A stretch of DNA of 33,042 nt, from positions 1 through 33,042 of the forward strand of contig NZ_LWEH01000002.1 of assembly GCF_001635455.1 (NCBI RefSeq), written 5' to 3'. Below the pieces are notes generated by a model, which was given only the letters and a program-made list of their open reading frames with translations, was not told the DNA's origin and did no database searches. The translations under genes and the position numbers were made by a program. This DNA is from Vibrio sp. HI00D65 (GTDB taxonomy: Bacteria; Pseudomonadota; Gammaproteobacteria; Enterobacterales; Vibrionaceae). Numbering within the stretch: the first letter of the stretch is position 1; every line of letters begins with the position of its first letter. Of this stretch, positions 1-8,100 are shown piece after piece.

Positions 1-546
1 AATTATTTATTTTGGTGACTAATGTAAATTAAAGAATGTCCTATTTTTAATGATAGATTGAATAATTGAACTAGTTGATTGTTAAGTTAATAAAATACAT
101 TTAAAAATAAAATTTATTTAAATTGAAATATATAACTAGCATTTTCAACATCTCAGAATGTAATTTGCTAGTTAAATATAAACTTAACTTTACTTTTCAG
201 TAGTTTAGAACCGGTTTACTTAATCACACCTTAGTCCAAAAATTTTGACTGTTTGATACGATTTATTCATCATGTTAGCTTTCCAGGTTCCACGTGCCAT
301 ACAAAAGGCTTCGGTGTGATTTCTTTTTGCAAAGCCTCTATTAACATCCAATTCAACAAACGCTTTTCTAATTCATGTCATTGTCGCCCTCAAGGTGGCC
401 CTGAGCTGAGCTGAGCTGTCGTAGTTTAGAGTAGGCTAGTCAATGCACCCTAATATGCATTCCATTGCATTTTTGCGTGTAACTTACAGACAAATCTCAA
501 AAAAAAGGTACTCTAAAAAATCCATGTTGTTGGCGAGTATTTTTGT
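1..546. other. AT-rich stretch with no recognisable gene
   Basis: I see no convincing coding frame on either strand. The left 250 bases are very AT-rich. A run of CTGAG units (about 401-418) is a short simple repeat. A weak inverted pair (AGGCTT at 306-311, AAGCCT at 332-337) could form a hairpin, but no T-tract follows it. The stretch probably holds the promoter of the broken small gene that begins at 547. Confidence 0.5.
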
Positions 547-795
547 ATGCGTAAGCTAAAAATTGACACGTTTTGCTTTGAAACTGGCGAACTAAAGGAC
601 AGCTTGTCGGTTCCTTTAGGGTTGGCAAAGCTGCTTGTGACACTCTTACCTCAAAATATATCGTCTAAATTTGACGAAAACGGGGAGTAATTAGAAGTAT
701 TAATCAACGAATTAAAAGACGTAATGGCCGAAGGCATTTTATTTGAGTTGAAAGATGATGAAGGCAAAGAGCGCATTGTGTTTTCAGTGGCTTGA
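547..795 (+). pseudogene. Small acidic protein gene interrupted by an in-frame TAA
   Basis: An ATG at 547 opens a frame of 47 codons (starting MRKLKIDTFCFETGEL) that stops at TAA 688-690. The same frame then stays open, in equally protein-like and acidic sequence (LEVLINELKDVMAEGILFEL and onward), until TGA at 793-795. Read through the TAA, it gives a protein of about 82 residues with alternating hydrophobic and charged positions in both halves. A single nonsense change (for example GAA or CAA to TAA) explains this best. I do not recognise the family. A genuine 47-residue protein is possible, but it would leave the coding-like tail unexplained. No clear ribosome binding site precedes the ATG; GGCGAG lies about 15 bases upstream. 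Confidence 0.5.
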
Positions 796-882
796 TTGGC
801 TGATCAATAACAAGCAATCCGACACGTTTGGTATGTGAAGTATGTATATGTTAAGTATGTTTTATTGATTTCAGAGGAAGGA

Positions 883-1653
883 ATGAAAGAGTTTAAGGTT
901 GAGGGCTGTAACGCGATACTTAGGTATCATGATCTTCCCGGTTCGGAAGTGCCTATTATTTTTATACACGGTATTGGCTGTGCTGCTTCGTTTGATTACC
1001 CGGCCGTTGCGGCCAGTGAATGTTTGCTTTCTCATCGGCGCATTCTTGTCGATTTATTAGGTTCTGGGTTTAGTGATAAGCCTGAGAGTTTCGACTACTC
1101 CATAGGTAGCCATGCGGCTTATCTTGAGGCATTCATTCAATCTTTGGGCTTGGATAAGTTTGTGATTTATGGTCACAGCATGGGTGGTGCTGTGTCGGTT
1201 GTATTGGCTGAAAAAGTTCTACCACAACTGCAGGCCTTGGTTTTGAGTGAGGCTAATCTTGATTCCGGTGGTGGGTTCTTTAGCAAGAAGATTGCGAGCT
1301 ATACCGAGTCTGAATATGTCAACCACGGCCACGCTCAGATAGTGCAGTACAGCATCGATGAGCCAAATACTCAGTGGGCAGCCAGTTTAGTGGTGAATTC
1401 AGCAGTAGCGACACACAGGCAAGCTGTTTCCTTGATAGAAGGGCAGGACCCAAGTTGGCGTGATAGGTTGCACTCTTTTAATGTAAGCAGAACCTTTCTG
1501 TTCGGCAGTAAATCTTTGCCAGACAACGATACCGAGAAGTTGAAAAACCACGATATCGCGATCAGTGTGGTTCCTGATGCTGGACACTCAATGGCGTGGG
1601 AAAACGCGAGCGGGCTAGCAGAAGCCATTAAGAGCGGGATACGAACAGTTTAA
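883..1653 (+). CDS. Alpha/beta-fold hydrolase
   Basis: This encodes a 256-residue cytoplasmic alpha/beta hydrolase, probably an esterase, lipase or C-C hydrolase type enzyme. Visible landmarks are the oxyanion-region motif FIHGIG at 27-32, the nucleophile elbow GHSMGG with Ser99, and a C-terminal PDAGH with the catalytic His235. The acid is probably Asp214 or Asp216 in the loop after FLFGSK. No signal peptide is present. The start was set at the ATG at 883 because AGAGGAAGGA lies just before it. An in-frame ATG at 835 would add 16 residues (MKYVYVKYVLLISEEG) that look unlike the family N-terminus. It stands alone on the strand with about 150 bases before the next gene, and no operon partner indicates a substrate. 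The fold assignment is solid; the substrate is unknown. Confidence 0.85.
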   Translation: MKEFKVEGCNAILRYHDLPGSEVPIIFIHGIGCAASFDYPAVAASECLLSHRRILVDLLGSGFSDKPESFDYSIGSHAAYLEAFIQSLGLDKFVIYGHSMGGAVSVVLAEKVLPQLQALVLSEANLDSGGGFFSKKIASYTESEYVNHGHAQIVQYSIDEPNTQWAASLVVNSAVATHRQAVSLIEGQDPSWRDRLHSFNVSRTFLFGSKSLPDNDTEKLKNHDIAISVVPDAGHSMAWENASGLAEAIKSGIRTV

Positions 1654-1803
1654 CCAGCATTTACGATTATCGCTTATTTCATCGTGTTAAGTATGTTCTC
1701 TTTTGGTCTGTCTGTTCAGGAGTAACAAGGTTTCAGATTTAGGCTCTATGTACTATTGATTCAGGGAATAACATACAGAACGTTTATCTACTAGGAAAAT
1801 TGC

Positions 1804-2406
1804 GTGATAAGTACAGTATTGATAGATTTTGATGGTGTCATTCGCCATTGGTCTAATTTTGAAATGGAAGAGTATGCTGCTTCGTTGGGATTAGTTAGTA
1901 ACCCTTTATTCGCATGCGCTTTTTCTGAAAAGAATTTGCTTCCAGCAATCACTGGTCAAATTTCTCATGATGAGTGGTGCGAGGCTGTTTACCTCGAATT
2001 GTCGTTAGTTCATGGTAATAGTATTGCGAAAAAGCTAGTGAATAAGTGGTGTTCACTTGGTGCTGTGATCGACCTGGAGTTTCTTAATAACATCCGGAGT
2101 CTACTTTCTAGTTGTAAGTTAGTTTTAGTCACTAATGCGACCAGTCGATTGCCTAGTGACCTTGCAAACGTTGGATTAGAACGAGCGTTTAATGAAGTTA
2201 TTAATTCTTCAGAGATAGGCGTCGCCAAGCCTAATAGCCTGTTTTTCAATAGATTAATGACTCAGCTGAGCGTAACGGCGGAGCAATGTATCTTTATCGA
2301 TGACAGCAGCGCTAATGTGGAAGTGGCAAGGGCGTTGGGGATTGAAAGCCTTTTACATACGAGTACAACAATAACGTTGGATTTTATTAAGGATAAATGC
2401 TTTTAA
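1804..2406 (+). CDS. HAD-superfamily hydrolase (subfamily IA)
   Basis: This 200-residue haloacid-dehalogenase-like phosphatase has all four HAD motifs: motif I DFDGVIR with nucleophile Asp8 and acid Asp10, motif II in VTNAT (about residues 109-113), motif III lysine in GVAKPNS, and motif IV IFIDDSS. Residues between motifs I and II form the usual helical cap, so it is most like the phosphoglycolate phosphatase or YihX-type enzymes that act on small phosphorylated metabolites. The start codon is GTG at 1804, chosen because AGGA sits about eight bases upstream and because motif I must lie close to the N-terminus. It is monocistronic by spacing. The exact substrate cannot be told from sequence, and a haloacid dehalogenase role is less likely. 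Confidence 0.85.
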   Translation: MISTVLIDFDGVIRHWSNFEMEEYAASLGLVSNPLFACAFSEKNLLPAITGQISHDEWCEAVYLELSLVHGNSIAKKLVNKWCSLGAVIDLEFLNNIRSLLSSCKLVLVTNATSRLPSDLANVGLERAFNEVINSSEIGVAKPNSLFFNRLMTQLSVTAEQCIFIDDSSANVEVARALGIESLLHTSTTITLDFIKDKCF

Positions 2407-2503
2407 GTGCGGATATTGAGACTTATCGGAACATGCATGAGCTGCTGTTTATATAGCGAATTGGAATAGTTGTTGTTTTACAAAAACTCAAAAATGAGGT
2501 GTT

Positions 2504-3025
2504 ATGGAAAGAGTCATATCTAAAGATATAGTCCTAAAAAGTTTGAAAGTTTCAGATGCTTTTGCATTATTTAATGCCGTTGATTCAAGCAGGGGAAACC
2601 TATCAAAATATATGCCCTGGGAGAAGAGTGTGGTCGATCTTGAAAGTGCGCGAGCTTATATTGAAGGTCGGCTGTACAGTGGTATCGAAGGCTCACAGTG
2701 TTTCGCAGTACACTTCAAAAAACAGTTTTCAGGCGTATTTGGTGTAAAGTCAAATCACCGCGAGACTCGAGTCTGCGAATTAGGGTACTGGCTTGCTGAC
2801 AGTGCAACGGGGAATCGAGTGGTAGGGCAAATTTTGGAGGTTCTTGTTCCAACCTTAGCAAGCGAACAAGGAGTTAAAACCTTTGAGTTCCATTGTTTAG
2901 AGAGTAACCTGGCCAGTGTTAGGATTGCAAAACGTGCAGGTGCGACAATGAAGTCTAGGGGGCAACACACATTGGATGTGCCTGAAAAAGAACAATCTAT
3001 GTGTATCTATGCACTTGAGCTCTAG
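2504..3025 (+). CDS. GNAT N-acetyltransferase, RimJ/RimL-like
   Basis: This 173-residue protein has the layout of the RimJ/RimL branch of the GNAT fold: an N-terminal strand and helix (IVLKSLKVSDAFALFNAV), a PW-containing segment (YMPWE), a central ELGYWL strand, and a C-terminal block where NLASVRIAKRAGA gives the typical N-x-x-S-x-x-x-x-x-K-x-G-F/A motif for acetyl-CoA-dependent enzymes. Relatives acetylate N-terminal amines of ribosomal proteins, or small molecules and antibiotics. The classic Q/R-x-x-G-x-G/A pyrophosphate loop is degenerate here (SATGNRVVGQ), which lowers confidence in the substrate class but not in the fold. GAGGTG a few bases before the ATG supports the start. No neighbour indicates a pathway. 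Confidence 0.8.
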   Translation: MERVISKDIVLKSLKVSDAFALFNAVDSSRGNLSKYMPWEKSVVDLESARAYIEGRLYSGIEGSQCFAVHFKKQFSGVFGVKSNHRETRVCELGYWLADSATGNRVVGQILEVLVPTLASEQGVKTFEFHCLESNLASVRIAKRAGATMKSRGQHTLDVPEKEQSMCIYALEL

Positions 3026-3589
3026 GTTTTATAACTCGTTTACAGGTAGGCTGAAGCTTGAGAACAAGGCCGAAATTTTCAATATACTTAAGAAGCTAGT
3101 GTGACCAGTTATATCCACGGTTGGTATCAATAGCACAATAGTTTTTAATGGGTCCCCTGATAAGCGATCGAGTTGTTGGAGCATTATTTTTTAAAGGGGG
3201 AGGTTCACTGTGCTGATAATTAATCTAAAGCTAAATTAGACTATATAAAAGTACAGCAAAGATTGCACAGTACAGCTTCAGATTTGAATCGACTGTGCAT
3301 GACAAACAGGCTGAAATGACTTATAAATGTGCTAGCTGATATACGGTAAGCAAGTGATGGCTATGAGCTAAAATTTTCGGTTGTTTTTTTGTTATCATTT
3401 AGGCTCGGAGTCTCGGTAGCTGGAATCATTATTATTTTATGTTACTGAGAATACCCATCATGTTGATATATCAGTAATTATTAATTTATCTATAAACTAT
3501 AGAAATCAATTGAAATTTTTTCTAGCTATATTACATTAACGCCTTCTGACACTGATTGTCAGTTGACTAAAACTAAAAATGAGAACTTT
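3026..3589. other. 560-base intergenic region with inverted repeats
   Basis: No coding frame of note is visible. TGCACAGT (3264-3271) and ACTGTGCA (3292-3299) form an 8-bp inverted repeat around a 20-base loop. CTGACA (3546-3551) and TGTCAG (3557-3562) form a small hairpin about 28 bases before the lipoprotein start. A possible sigma-70 promoter for the lipoprotein is TTGAAA at 3510-3515, then 16 bases, then TACATT at 3532-3537. A small RNA in the AT-rich stretch cannot be excluded, but nothing proves one. Confidence 0.35.
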
Positions 3590-3748
3590 ATGAAAACTAT
3601 TTCAAAACTAACTTTCGTTGCTTTGGCTCTATCTGTACTTGCTGGTTGTACTGGTACAACTTATAACCAAGCAAAAGATTGTTCAGAAGACTACCTGATC
3701 CACCCTGCTATCTCTGTACCGTCAATTATTGGCGCATGTGGTGAGTAA
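3590..3748 (+). CDS. Small lipoprotein of the YhfL (DUF4223) type
   Basis: This is a 52-residue predicted lipoprotein. A basic start (MKTISK) and a hydrophobic stretch lead to the lipobox LAGC, with the lipidated cysteine at position 20, leaving a mature peptide of only 33 residues. The mature part (NQAKDCSEDYLIHPAIS, then IIGACG) matches my recollection of enterobacterial YhfL, including the CS-x-DYL-x-HPAIS core and the two cysteines, which could form a disulfide in the periplasm. Ser rather than Asp does not follow the lipobox Cys (it is Thr), so outer-membrane sorting is expected. The ATG at 3590 was preferred to 3563 because it gives a proper signal peptide. A strong terminator follows about 50 bases later, so it is a monocistronic unit. 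Function is unknown. Confidence 0.75.
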   Translation: MKTISKLTFVALALSVLAGCTGTTYNQAKDCSEDYLIHPAISVPSIIGACGE

Positions 3749-3800
3749 TAATTATTAAAAGTATTATTTATAAATACTTTTTCAATAATTTATATATCAA

Positions 3801-3822
3801 GGCTGCTGTTTGCAGCCTTTTT
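3801..3822 (+). terminator. Rho-independent terminator of the small lipoprotein gene
   Basis: GGCTGC (3801-3806) and GCAGCC (3812-3817) pair perfectly around TGTTT, followed directly by five T residues. Confidence 0.85.
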
Positions 3823-3895
3823 CATTTGTTGAATAATTTACTACTGTGTGATGTCTAAAAGTTGAACTCCTGGTCTAACTCTGCGACAGGACGGA

Positions 3896-5455
3896 CTATA
3901 GTTGTAATAAATTAACTCTTGTTTCTGTGGCTACTTGTTGTTGCTGCCTGAGCAGGTTGATGGTTAGGTTGATCGGCATCGGCTTATAGAAATAGAAGCC
4001 TTGGATATAGACGACGCCTAGCTTAGACAAGACTTTTACTTGCGATTCATACTCTACGCCTTCCACAATAACCTGCATGCCTAAAGTGCGGGACAGTTGC
4101 AGCATGGATTCTAGTAAAGGGACCCCAAAGCTGGATTCGTCTGAAATGTTTTGCACGAAGACGCGATCAATCTTTAAGATGCTGAACGGGAATTGCCTTA
4201 CGAAATCTAACCCTGAATAACCCGTACCAAAGTCATCAATCGCGACTTTCACGCCCATGTTCGCCAGCTTGGTCAGGTTCTCTTTTATCTTGGCCATATC
4301 CGCATCAGAGCACTCGCCATCTTCGGTTACTTCAAATACCACTTGCTTAAGAATCTCTGGGTTTCTTTTGAAGATGCCTGATACTTTGTGGGCAAAGTTA
4401 CTGTTAGACACGACGTTTCGGCTAATGTTGACGCTGATGTATTTGTCTTCGAAAAGGTCTTGATTGCCTTTGATGGTTTTCAATACTTCGCGTAACACAA
4501 AGTATGTCAGCTCTTCTATCAAACCTAAGCTTTCTGCTAGTGGAATGAAGATGGCAGGCGACACATTACCTTCAATTGGGTCATTCCATCTTAGAAGCGA
4601 TTCACAGCCTACAATTTGGGTGGTTTTTTGGTCGACAATAGGTTGCATGTGAACTTGTAAATGTTTGTTTTTTAGAGCGCTAGAGAGGGAATATTCTAAA
4701 CTGCGTTGGCTCTGCTTTTTATGCTTGGCGGAGAGCAAACAAATGGTGGTGATTCCCGCCATAAGCAACCCAAACCACGAGAAGCTCATGAGGAAGTGTA
4801 TGTAGTACTGGTGCCCGATGTAGGAGGTAATGGCCAGTGGGTAGGTATCTGACTGTATGTGTACTTCTGAAAGATAAGCCCCGGGATCGGTCGGGTGGAT
4901 GTCTCTCTTAATCACTTCAACTTTAGAGCTTATTCCGTAGCTACTGAGGTTAGATTCAACAAGGTCGTAGATGAAGTGTGGCGGTATCATCAGGCTTACA
5001 CCTGCATCATCTTTGTTTGAGAAAATCAGCATGATGGATTGCACTTTAGTGATCGCTGCACTCGAGTATGACAGGGTGGTTAAATTTGGATCGTCATTGA
5101 GCCTTTGTCGGATAGTGCTATATAAGCGAAACGACACCTCGCCATCGGTAGTGGAGCAATAAAAGCGATTGTGCTTATTGAATACGGCAGCTTCTTTTAC
5201 CCAATCGGCATGGAATACATTCTGACGAAGCTCAGTAACGATGGCATCACAAGTAAGGTCGGGCGTGATCTCTGAGAGAAAGCTGCCAAATCGAGCTTGG
5301 ATCTCTTGAAGCCTGGTTTCGACTAACAGTGAAGACTCTTCGGTTAACGCATGATAATGAGAAGGTGTAAAAGGGATGAGCAATGCCATCGACAAAACGA
5401 AAGAGATGGCAAAGTAGAATGTGGTCTTGGCAAAATGTTGGTACTTGATATCCAT
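3896..5455 (-). CDS. Membrane-bound CSS-motif EAL phosphodiesterase (c-di-GMP)
   Basis: This 519-residue inner-membrane protein is predicted to hydrolyse cyclic di-GMP. Transmembrane segments lie at about 12-29 and 221-242. The periplasmic part between them has the two cysteines expected of a CSS sensor domain: Cys69, and Cys100 in FYCST, so the usual CSS tripeptide reads CST. In E. coli PdeC-type enzymes this cysteine pair is redox-controlled by periplasmic disulfide formation. The cytoplasmic EAL domain (about 255-505) keeps the catalytic set: Glu285 in ESLLRW (normally EALLRW), Asn343, Glu375, the DDFGTGYS loop with Asp407/Asp408, Lys428 in LKID, Glu465 and Gln485. It is therefore probably active despite the ESL variation. 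It is divergent from the damaged membrane-protein gene. The ribosome binding site is weak. Confidence 0.9.
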   Translation of the reverse strand: MDIKYQHFAKTTFYFAISFVLSMALLIPFTPSHYHALTEESSLLVETRLQEIQARFGSFLSEITPDLTCDAIVTELRQNVFHADWVKEAAVFNKHNRFYCSTTDGEVSFRLYSTIRQRLNDDPNLTTLSYSSAAITKVQSIMLIFSNKDDAGVSLMIPPHFIYDLVESNLSSYGISSKVEVIKRDIHPTDPGAYLSEVHIQSDTYPLAITSYIGHQYYIHFLMSFSWFGLLMAGITTICLLSAKHKKQSQRSLEYSLSSALKNKHLQVHMQPIVDQKTTQIVGCESLLRWNDPIEGNVSPAIFIPLAESLGLIEELTYFVLREVLKTIKGNQDLFEDKYISVNISRNVVSNSNFAHKVSGIFKRNPEILKQVVFEVTEDGECSDADMAKIKENLTKLANMGVKVAIDDFGTGYSGLDFVRQFPFSILKIDRVFVQNISDESSFGVPLLESMLQLSRTLGMQVIVEGVEYESQVKVLSKLGVVYIQGFYFYKPMPINLTINLLRQQQQVATETRVNLLQL

Positions 5456-5575
5456 AATTGGAGAAGCGTTACCGAGTGTATGAGCAGTCGATTTAATTTA
5501 TAAACTTAACGATTAGTTATCAAGAGAAATAATAATTAATGTGAATGTAAGCATGTGTTGTGAACCGAAATCACA

Positions 5576-5599
5576 TTTTTTATAGTCTTACTATAAAAA
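5576..5599. repeat. AT-rich dyad in the divergent gap
   Basis: TTTTATAG (ending at 5585) and CTATAAAA (from 5591) form a 9-bp arm pair around TCTTA, in the 295-base gap between the EAL gene and the membrane-protein gene. It could be an operator or a weak hairpin. No T-tract follows on either strand, so it is not called a terminator. Confidence 0.3.
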
Positions 5600-5750
5600 T
5601 CATAGTGTTACAATTACTTTCAAGGTTAAGTGCGTCGCTTGTTGTTTCAGTACTTTTGAGGTTTTGATGGGCCGGAATCTTTTCGGGCTTATAGTATCAA
5701 ATTGAGACCCACAGTTTTTGAAATAACACAATTGGGTAGGTTTGAGTGTA

Positions 5751-6412
5751 ATGATAAAAAATATAACTTGGATGTTGGTGCGTGTGTTCATTGCCTATTT
5801 GATGATCGCTCCTACCTACGCGATCTTTATCTTGTCTAATACCGCAACACCTCGTCTTTTTGATACTGATCCAGAAGTGTTAGTTTGGCTCTCGTGCTTT
5901 CTTCTTGTGATTGGCTATGTACTTATTAGGTTTTCTAGAACCAAGTATATGGGAAAGTTATTATCGCTTGCTGTATTGGGAGCGGTAGTGTTAACCATGT
6001 ACGTCGATGTACGTTATCGGATTTTTGAAGTCAGTGTTAATGCGTGGAGCTTATTTTTAGCTGTTCTGTATCTGATTATGCTTTTGTATTTCATTTTTCC
6101 AGTTAGGCAATTTAAGCCGCTACTGAGTTTGGCGCCTGTCACTAGTGTGTCTTGGTTTTTAGTTTGGGCTCTGGTGATGCCAATAAGTTTAACGTATGAG
6201 TTGATCAGCAGTAAAACAACCATCTCTATGGAGAATTATCAGAAGGTAGTCGGTTGCTACCAGAGGTTTACCTACATGGTTTCCAGTCAGGTTTGTTTGC
6301 CATGTCTCTTGTTATTTGGTTGTATGCTTTTGTGCTCTTTAGGCATAACCCTAAACGTGGTTATCAACAATTGGTGTCCCATGCTATTAGGATTCGCAAC
6401 GCTTGGCATTAA
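5751..6412 (+). pseudogene. Multi-pass membrane protein with a -1 frameshift
   Basis: From the ATG at 5751 the frame encodes about five hydrophobic segments (first WMLVRVFIAYLM, last SWFLVWALVMPISLTYELI). After about 6215 this frame yields cysteine-rich, implausible sequence and runs without a stop into the next gene. In the frame one base back, a membrane-protein tail is open from 6215 to TAA 6410-6412. It reads LYGELSEG, then FAMSLVIWLYAFVLF as a sixth segment, then a basic end KRGYQQLVSHAIRIRNAWH. One missing A in the run at 6213-6216 joins the two halves smoothly, giving about 220 residues. The cause is either a real inactivating deletion or a base-calling error in the A-run. The site is not a canonical slippery heptamer, so programmed frameshifting is unlikely. 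The family is not recognised. Confidence 0.65.
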
Positions 6413-6452
6413 GAGGGTGCATACACGTACTTTTAAATTAGGGAGAGCAATA

Positions 6453-6792
6453 ATGAAAAAGTTTTTATCGATTGTATTATTAGCGTGTGTACCTTGGGTG
6501 GCATCTGCTTCTGAAGGTGTAGTTGATTGCGACAATGCGATGAACACGCTAGAGATAAACCACTGTGCTGCACTTGAACTTGAAGCTGCACAGGCAGAGC
6601 TGGCAAGCTTATATGACAGCGCATTGTGACTCTGTATATACCCAATGGCGCGACGGTTCAATTCGTGGGCTGATGGCGCTTTCTTGTAAGACCAAGTTAA
6701 CCAAGCAACGCACACATGAAGTGTGGGAAAACTTTTTAACTTACATGGGCAGCACACCGTCTGTGTTGCCAGAACCTCAGGTGATGGAATAA
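6453..6792 (+). pseudogene. LprI/DUF1311-like periplasmic protein with an out-of-frame internal deletion
   Basis: The ATG at 6453 follows GGGAGAGCAATA. It starts a signal peptide (MKKFLSIVLLACVPWVASA) and then the front of a DUF1311/LprI-type domain, CDNAMNTLEINHCAALELEAAQAEL, seen here as CDNAMN through QAEL. This frame ends early at TGA 6627-6629. The next frame carries the rest of the domain: WQAYMTAHC, then YTQWRDGSIRGLMALSC, to TAA 6790-6792. In the family the QAEL helix and the W-x-x-Y-x-x-x-x-C helix are usually separated by some 25-30 residues; here they overlap on the same bases around 6590-6610. A deletion of roughly 80 bases that also shifted the frame is the simplest explanation. 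Intact relatives have been linked to lysozyme inhibition or envelope stress. Confidence 0.65.
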
Positions 6793-6883
6793 AAAATTGT
6801 TAGGTTTTATCTATCAGAAAGACGGAGGGTACAGTTTGATGGACGACACTTGTTAATGGCTAATGAGCTGAAAGCTCAAACTT

Positions 6884-6911
6884 AAAGCTAAAGGCTAAAG
6901 GCTAAAAGCTA
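6884..6911. repeat. Four tandem copies of a 7-bp AARGCTA unit
   Basis: Four consecutive units (AAAGCTA, AAGGCTA, AAGGCTA, AAAGCTA) lie between the LprI-like remnant and the rbsR terminator. Degenerate GCT-containing sequence precedes them from about 6867. Confidence 0.85.
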
Positions 6912-6914
6912 AAG

Positions 6915-6940
6915 AAAAAAGCCAACTGGATAAGCTGGCT
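6915..6940 (-). terminator. Terminator of the rbs operon (after rbsR)
   Basis: On the minus strand AGCCAGCT, TATCC, AGTTGGCT form an 8-bp stem (one G-U pair) with a 5-base loop. The stem runs into six T residues (A-run at 6915-6920), 28 bases past the rbsR stop. Confidence 0.85.
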
Positions 6941-6968
6941 CTTTGTTCTGGGGTTGGGTAGCTGTGGG

Positions 6969-7970
6969 TTAAACTGCTTTTACGCTGCTTCGCTCTACCA
7001 GGGTCGGCTCTAACTCGACGACCTGTGGGTAGGCGTCTGGCGTTTGTAATCGACTCAAAAGTGTATCAACGGCTGCTTTACCCAAACGGTGTTTTGGCTG
7101 GTGGATGGTGCTCAGAGCCGGTGTCATGTATTTAGATAAGTGGATGTCATCGTATCCAATGATTGAGAGATCGTTGGGTATTGATGTGCCATCTTGCGCA
7201 GCTGCGTGAATTACGCCCATTGCCATCATGTCGTTACTTACAAACAGTGCACTCGGCATTTTGCCACGCGCCTTTAGTATTTGATAAGAATCAAAACCAC
7301 CATCACACTCGAAGTTAGATTCGACAATCCAATCAGCATTGATCTCCAATCCTGCTTCTTCCATCGCTTGTTTGAAGCCTTGGTAACGCGATGATGCCTG
7401 GTTACGATGCAACGGACCTGTGATACAGCCAATGTGAGAGTGGCCGTTATCAATCAGGTGTTTGGTCGCCATGTAGCCACCTTGATGCGAGTTGTCTTGA
7501 ATCTTGTCGCTCGCAAACAGCATTGGGCCCCAATCCATCACTACAACAGGCAGTTCTGGGTAACGCTCGAATACGTCGATATGCTCGCCTTCAAGGGTAG
7601 AGCACATCAGCATTAAGCCATCGACACGCTTTTGTAGTAGTGTATCGATAGACGATTTCATACGTTCGCTATCGCCTTCGGTGTTACACAAGATAAGGTT
7701 GTAGCCTTTTTCATAACAACGACGTTCAACACCTTTTACTACTTCACCAAAGAATGGGTTGGTAGAAGTTGTCACTAGCATGCCAAGCGTTTTGGTTTGC
7801 TTCATCTTCAAGCTACGAGCTAATGCAGAAGGCGCATAGTTAAGCTCTCTCGCGGCATTGTTGACACGCTCAGCTATCTCTTCACTGACAAAACGCGACT
7901 TGTTAATCACATGGCTTACCGTAGAAGTAGATACCTTTGCGAGCTTAGCGATGTCTTTCATTGTTGCCAT
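6969..7970 (-). CDS. rbsR: Ribose operon repressor RbsR
   Basis: This 333-residue LacI/GalR-family regulator has an N-terminal helix-turn-helix (MKDIAKLAKVSTSTVSHVIN), a hinge region ending near ALARSL, and a periplasmic-binding-protein-like core from about residue 60 (TLGMLVTTSTNPFF to the end) that would bind ribose. Its place as the last gene of rbsDACBKR and the two perfect LacI-type palindromes in front of rbsD support RbsR specifically. Ribose binding should release it from the operator and allow expression of the uptake genes and its own gene. AAGGA lies upstream of the ATG. A second Met at position 4 is possible but would trim the domain edge. Confidence 0.93.
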   Translation of the reverse strand: MATMKDIAKLAKVSTSTVSHVINKSRFVSEEIAERVNNAARELNYAPSALARSLKMKQTKTLGMLVTTSTNPFFGEVVKGVERRCYEKGYNLILCNTEGDSERMKSSIDTLLQKRVDGLMLMCSTLEGEHIDVFERYPELPVVVMDWGPMLFASDKIQDNSHQGGYMATKHLIDNGHSHIGCITGPLHRNQASSRYQGFKQAMEEAGLEINADWIVESNFECDGGFDSYQILKARGKMPSALFVSNDMMAMGVIHAAAQDGTSIPNDLSIIGYDDIHLSKYMTPALSTIHQPKHRLGKAAVDTLLSRLQTPDAYPQVVELEPTLVERSSVKAV

Positions 7971-8044
7971 AAAAAATCCTTGTGGGAGTCATTTGTCCAC
8001 GTTGAGCGATATTCTTTCTGAAAACAGGGGCTTATGCTTGTTAT

Positions 8045-8089
8045 TTAGAAGGCTAACATTAGGGTTTAGCCAACGAGTCAGCCTTCTAA
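8045..8089 (-). other. Hairpin in the rbsK-rbsR gap
   Basis: TTAGAAGGCT (8045-8054) and AGCCTTCTAA (8080-8089) are perfect 10-base arms with a 25-base loop. GGCTAA (8051-8056) can instead pair with TTAGCC (8066-8071). No T-tract follows, so an mRNA-stability or processing element is more likely than a terminator. Confidence 0.5.
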
Positions 8090-8100
8090 TAGGCATCAAG

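Noticed and set aside
401..418. CTGAG simple repeat as a phase-variation tract
   Set aside because: Only about three units, and not inside or directly upstream of a recognisable intact gene.
1..3600. Superintegron-like cassette array (hydrolase, phosphatase, acetyltransferase in a row)
   Set aside because: The gene mix resembles cassette content, but I find no attC/VCR-type repeats between the genes and the gaps differ in length and sequence.
6204..6225. Programmed -1 ribosomal frameshift in the membrane protein gene
   Set aside because: The A-run context (GTAAAAC) is not an X-XXY-YYZ slippery heptamer and no obvious downstream pseudoknot is seen; a one-base deletion is simpler.
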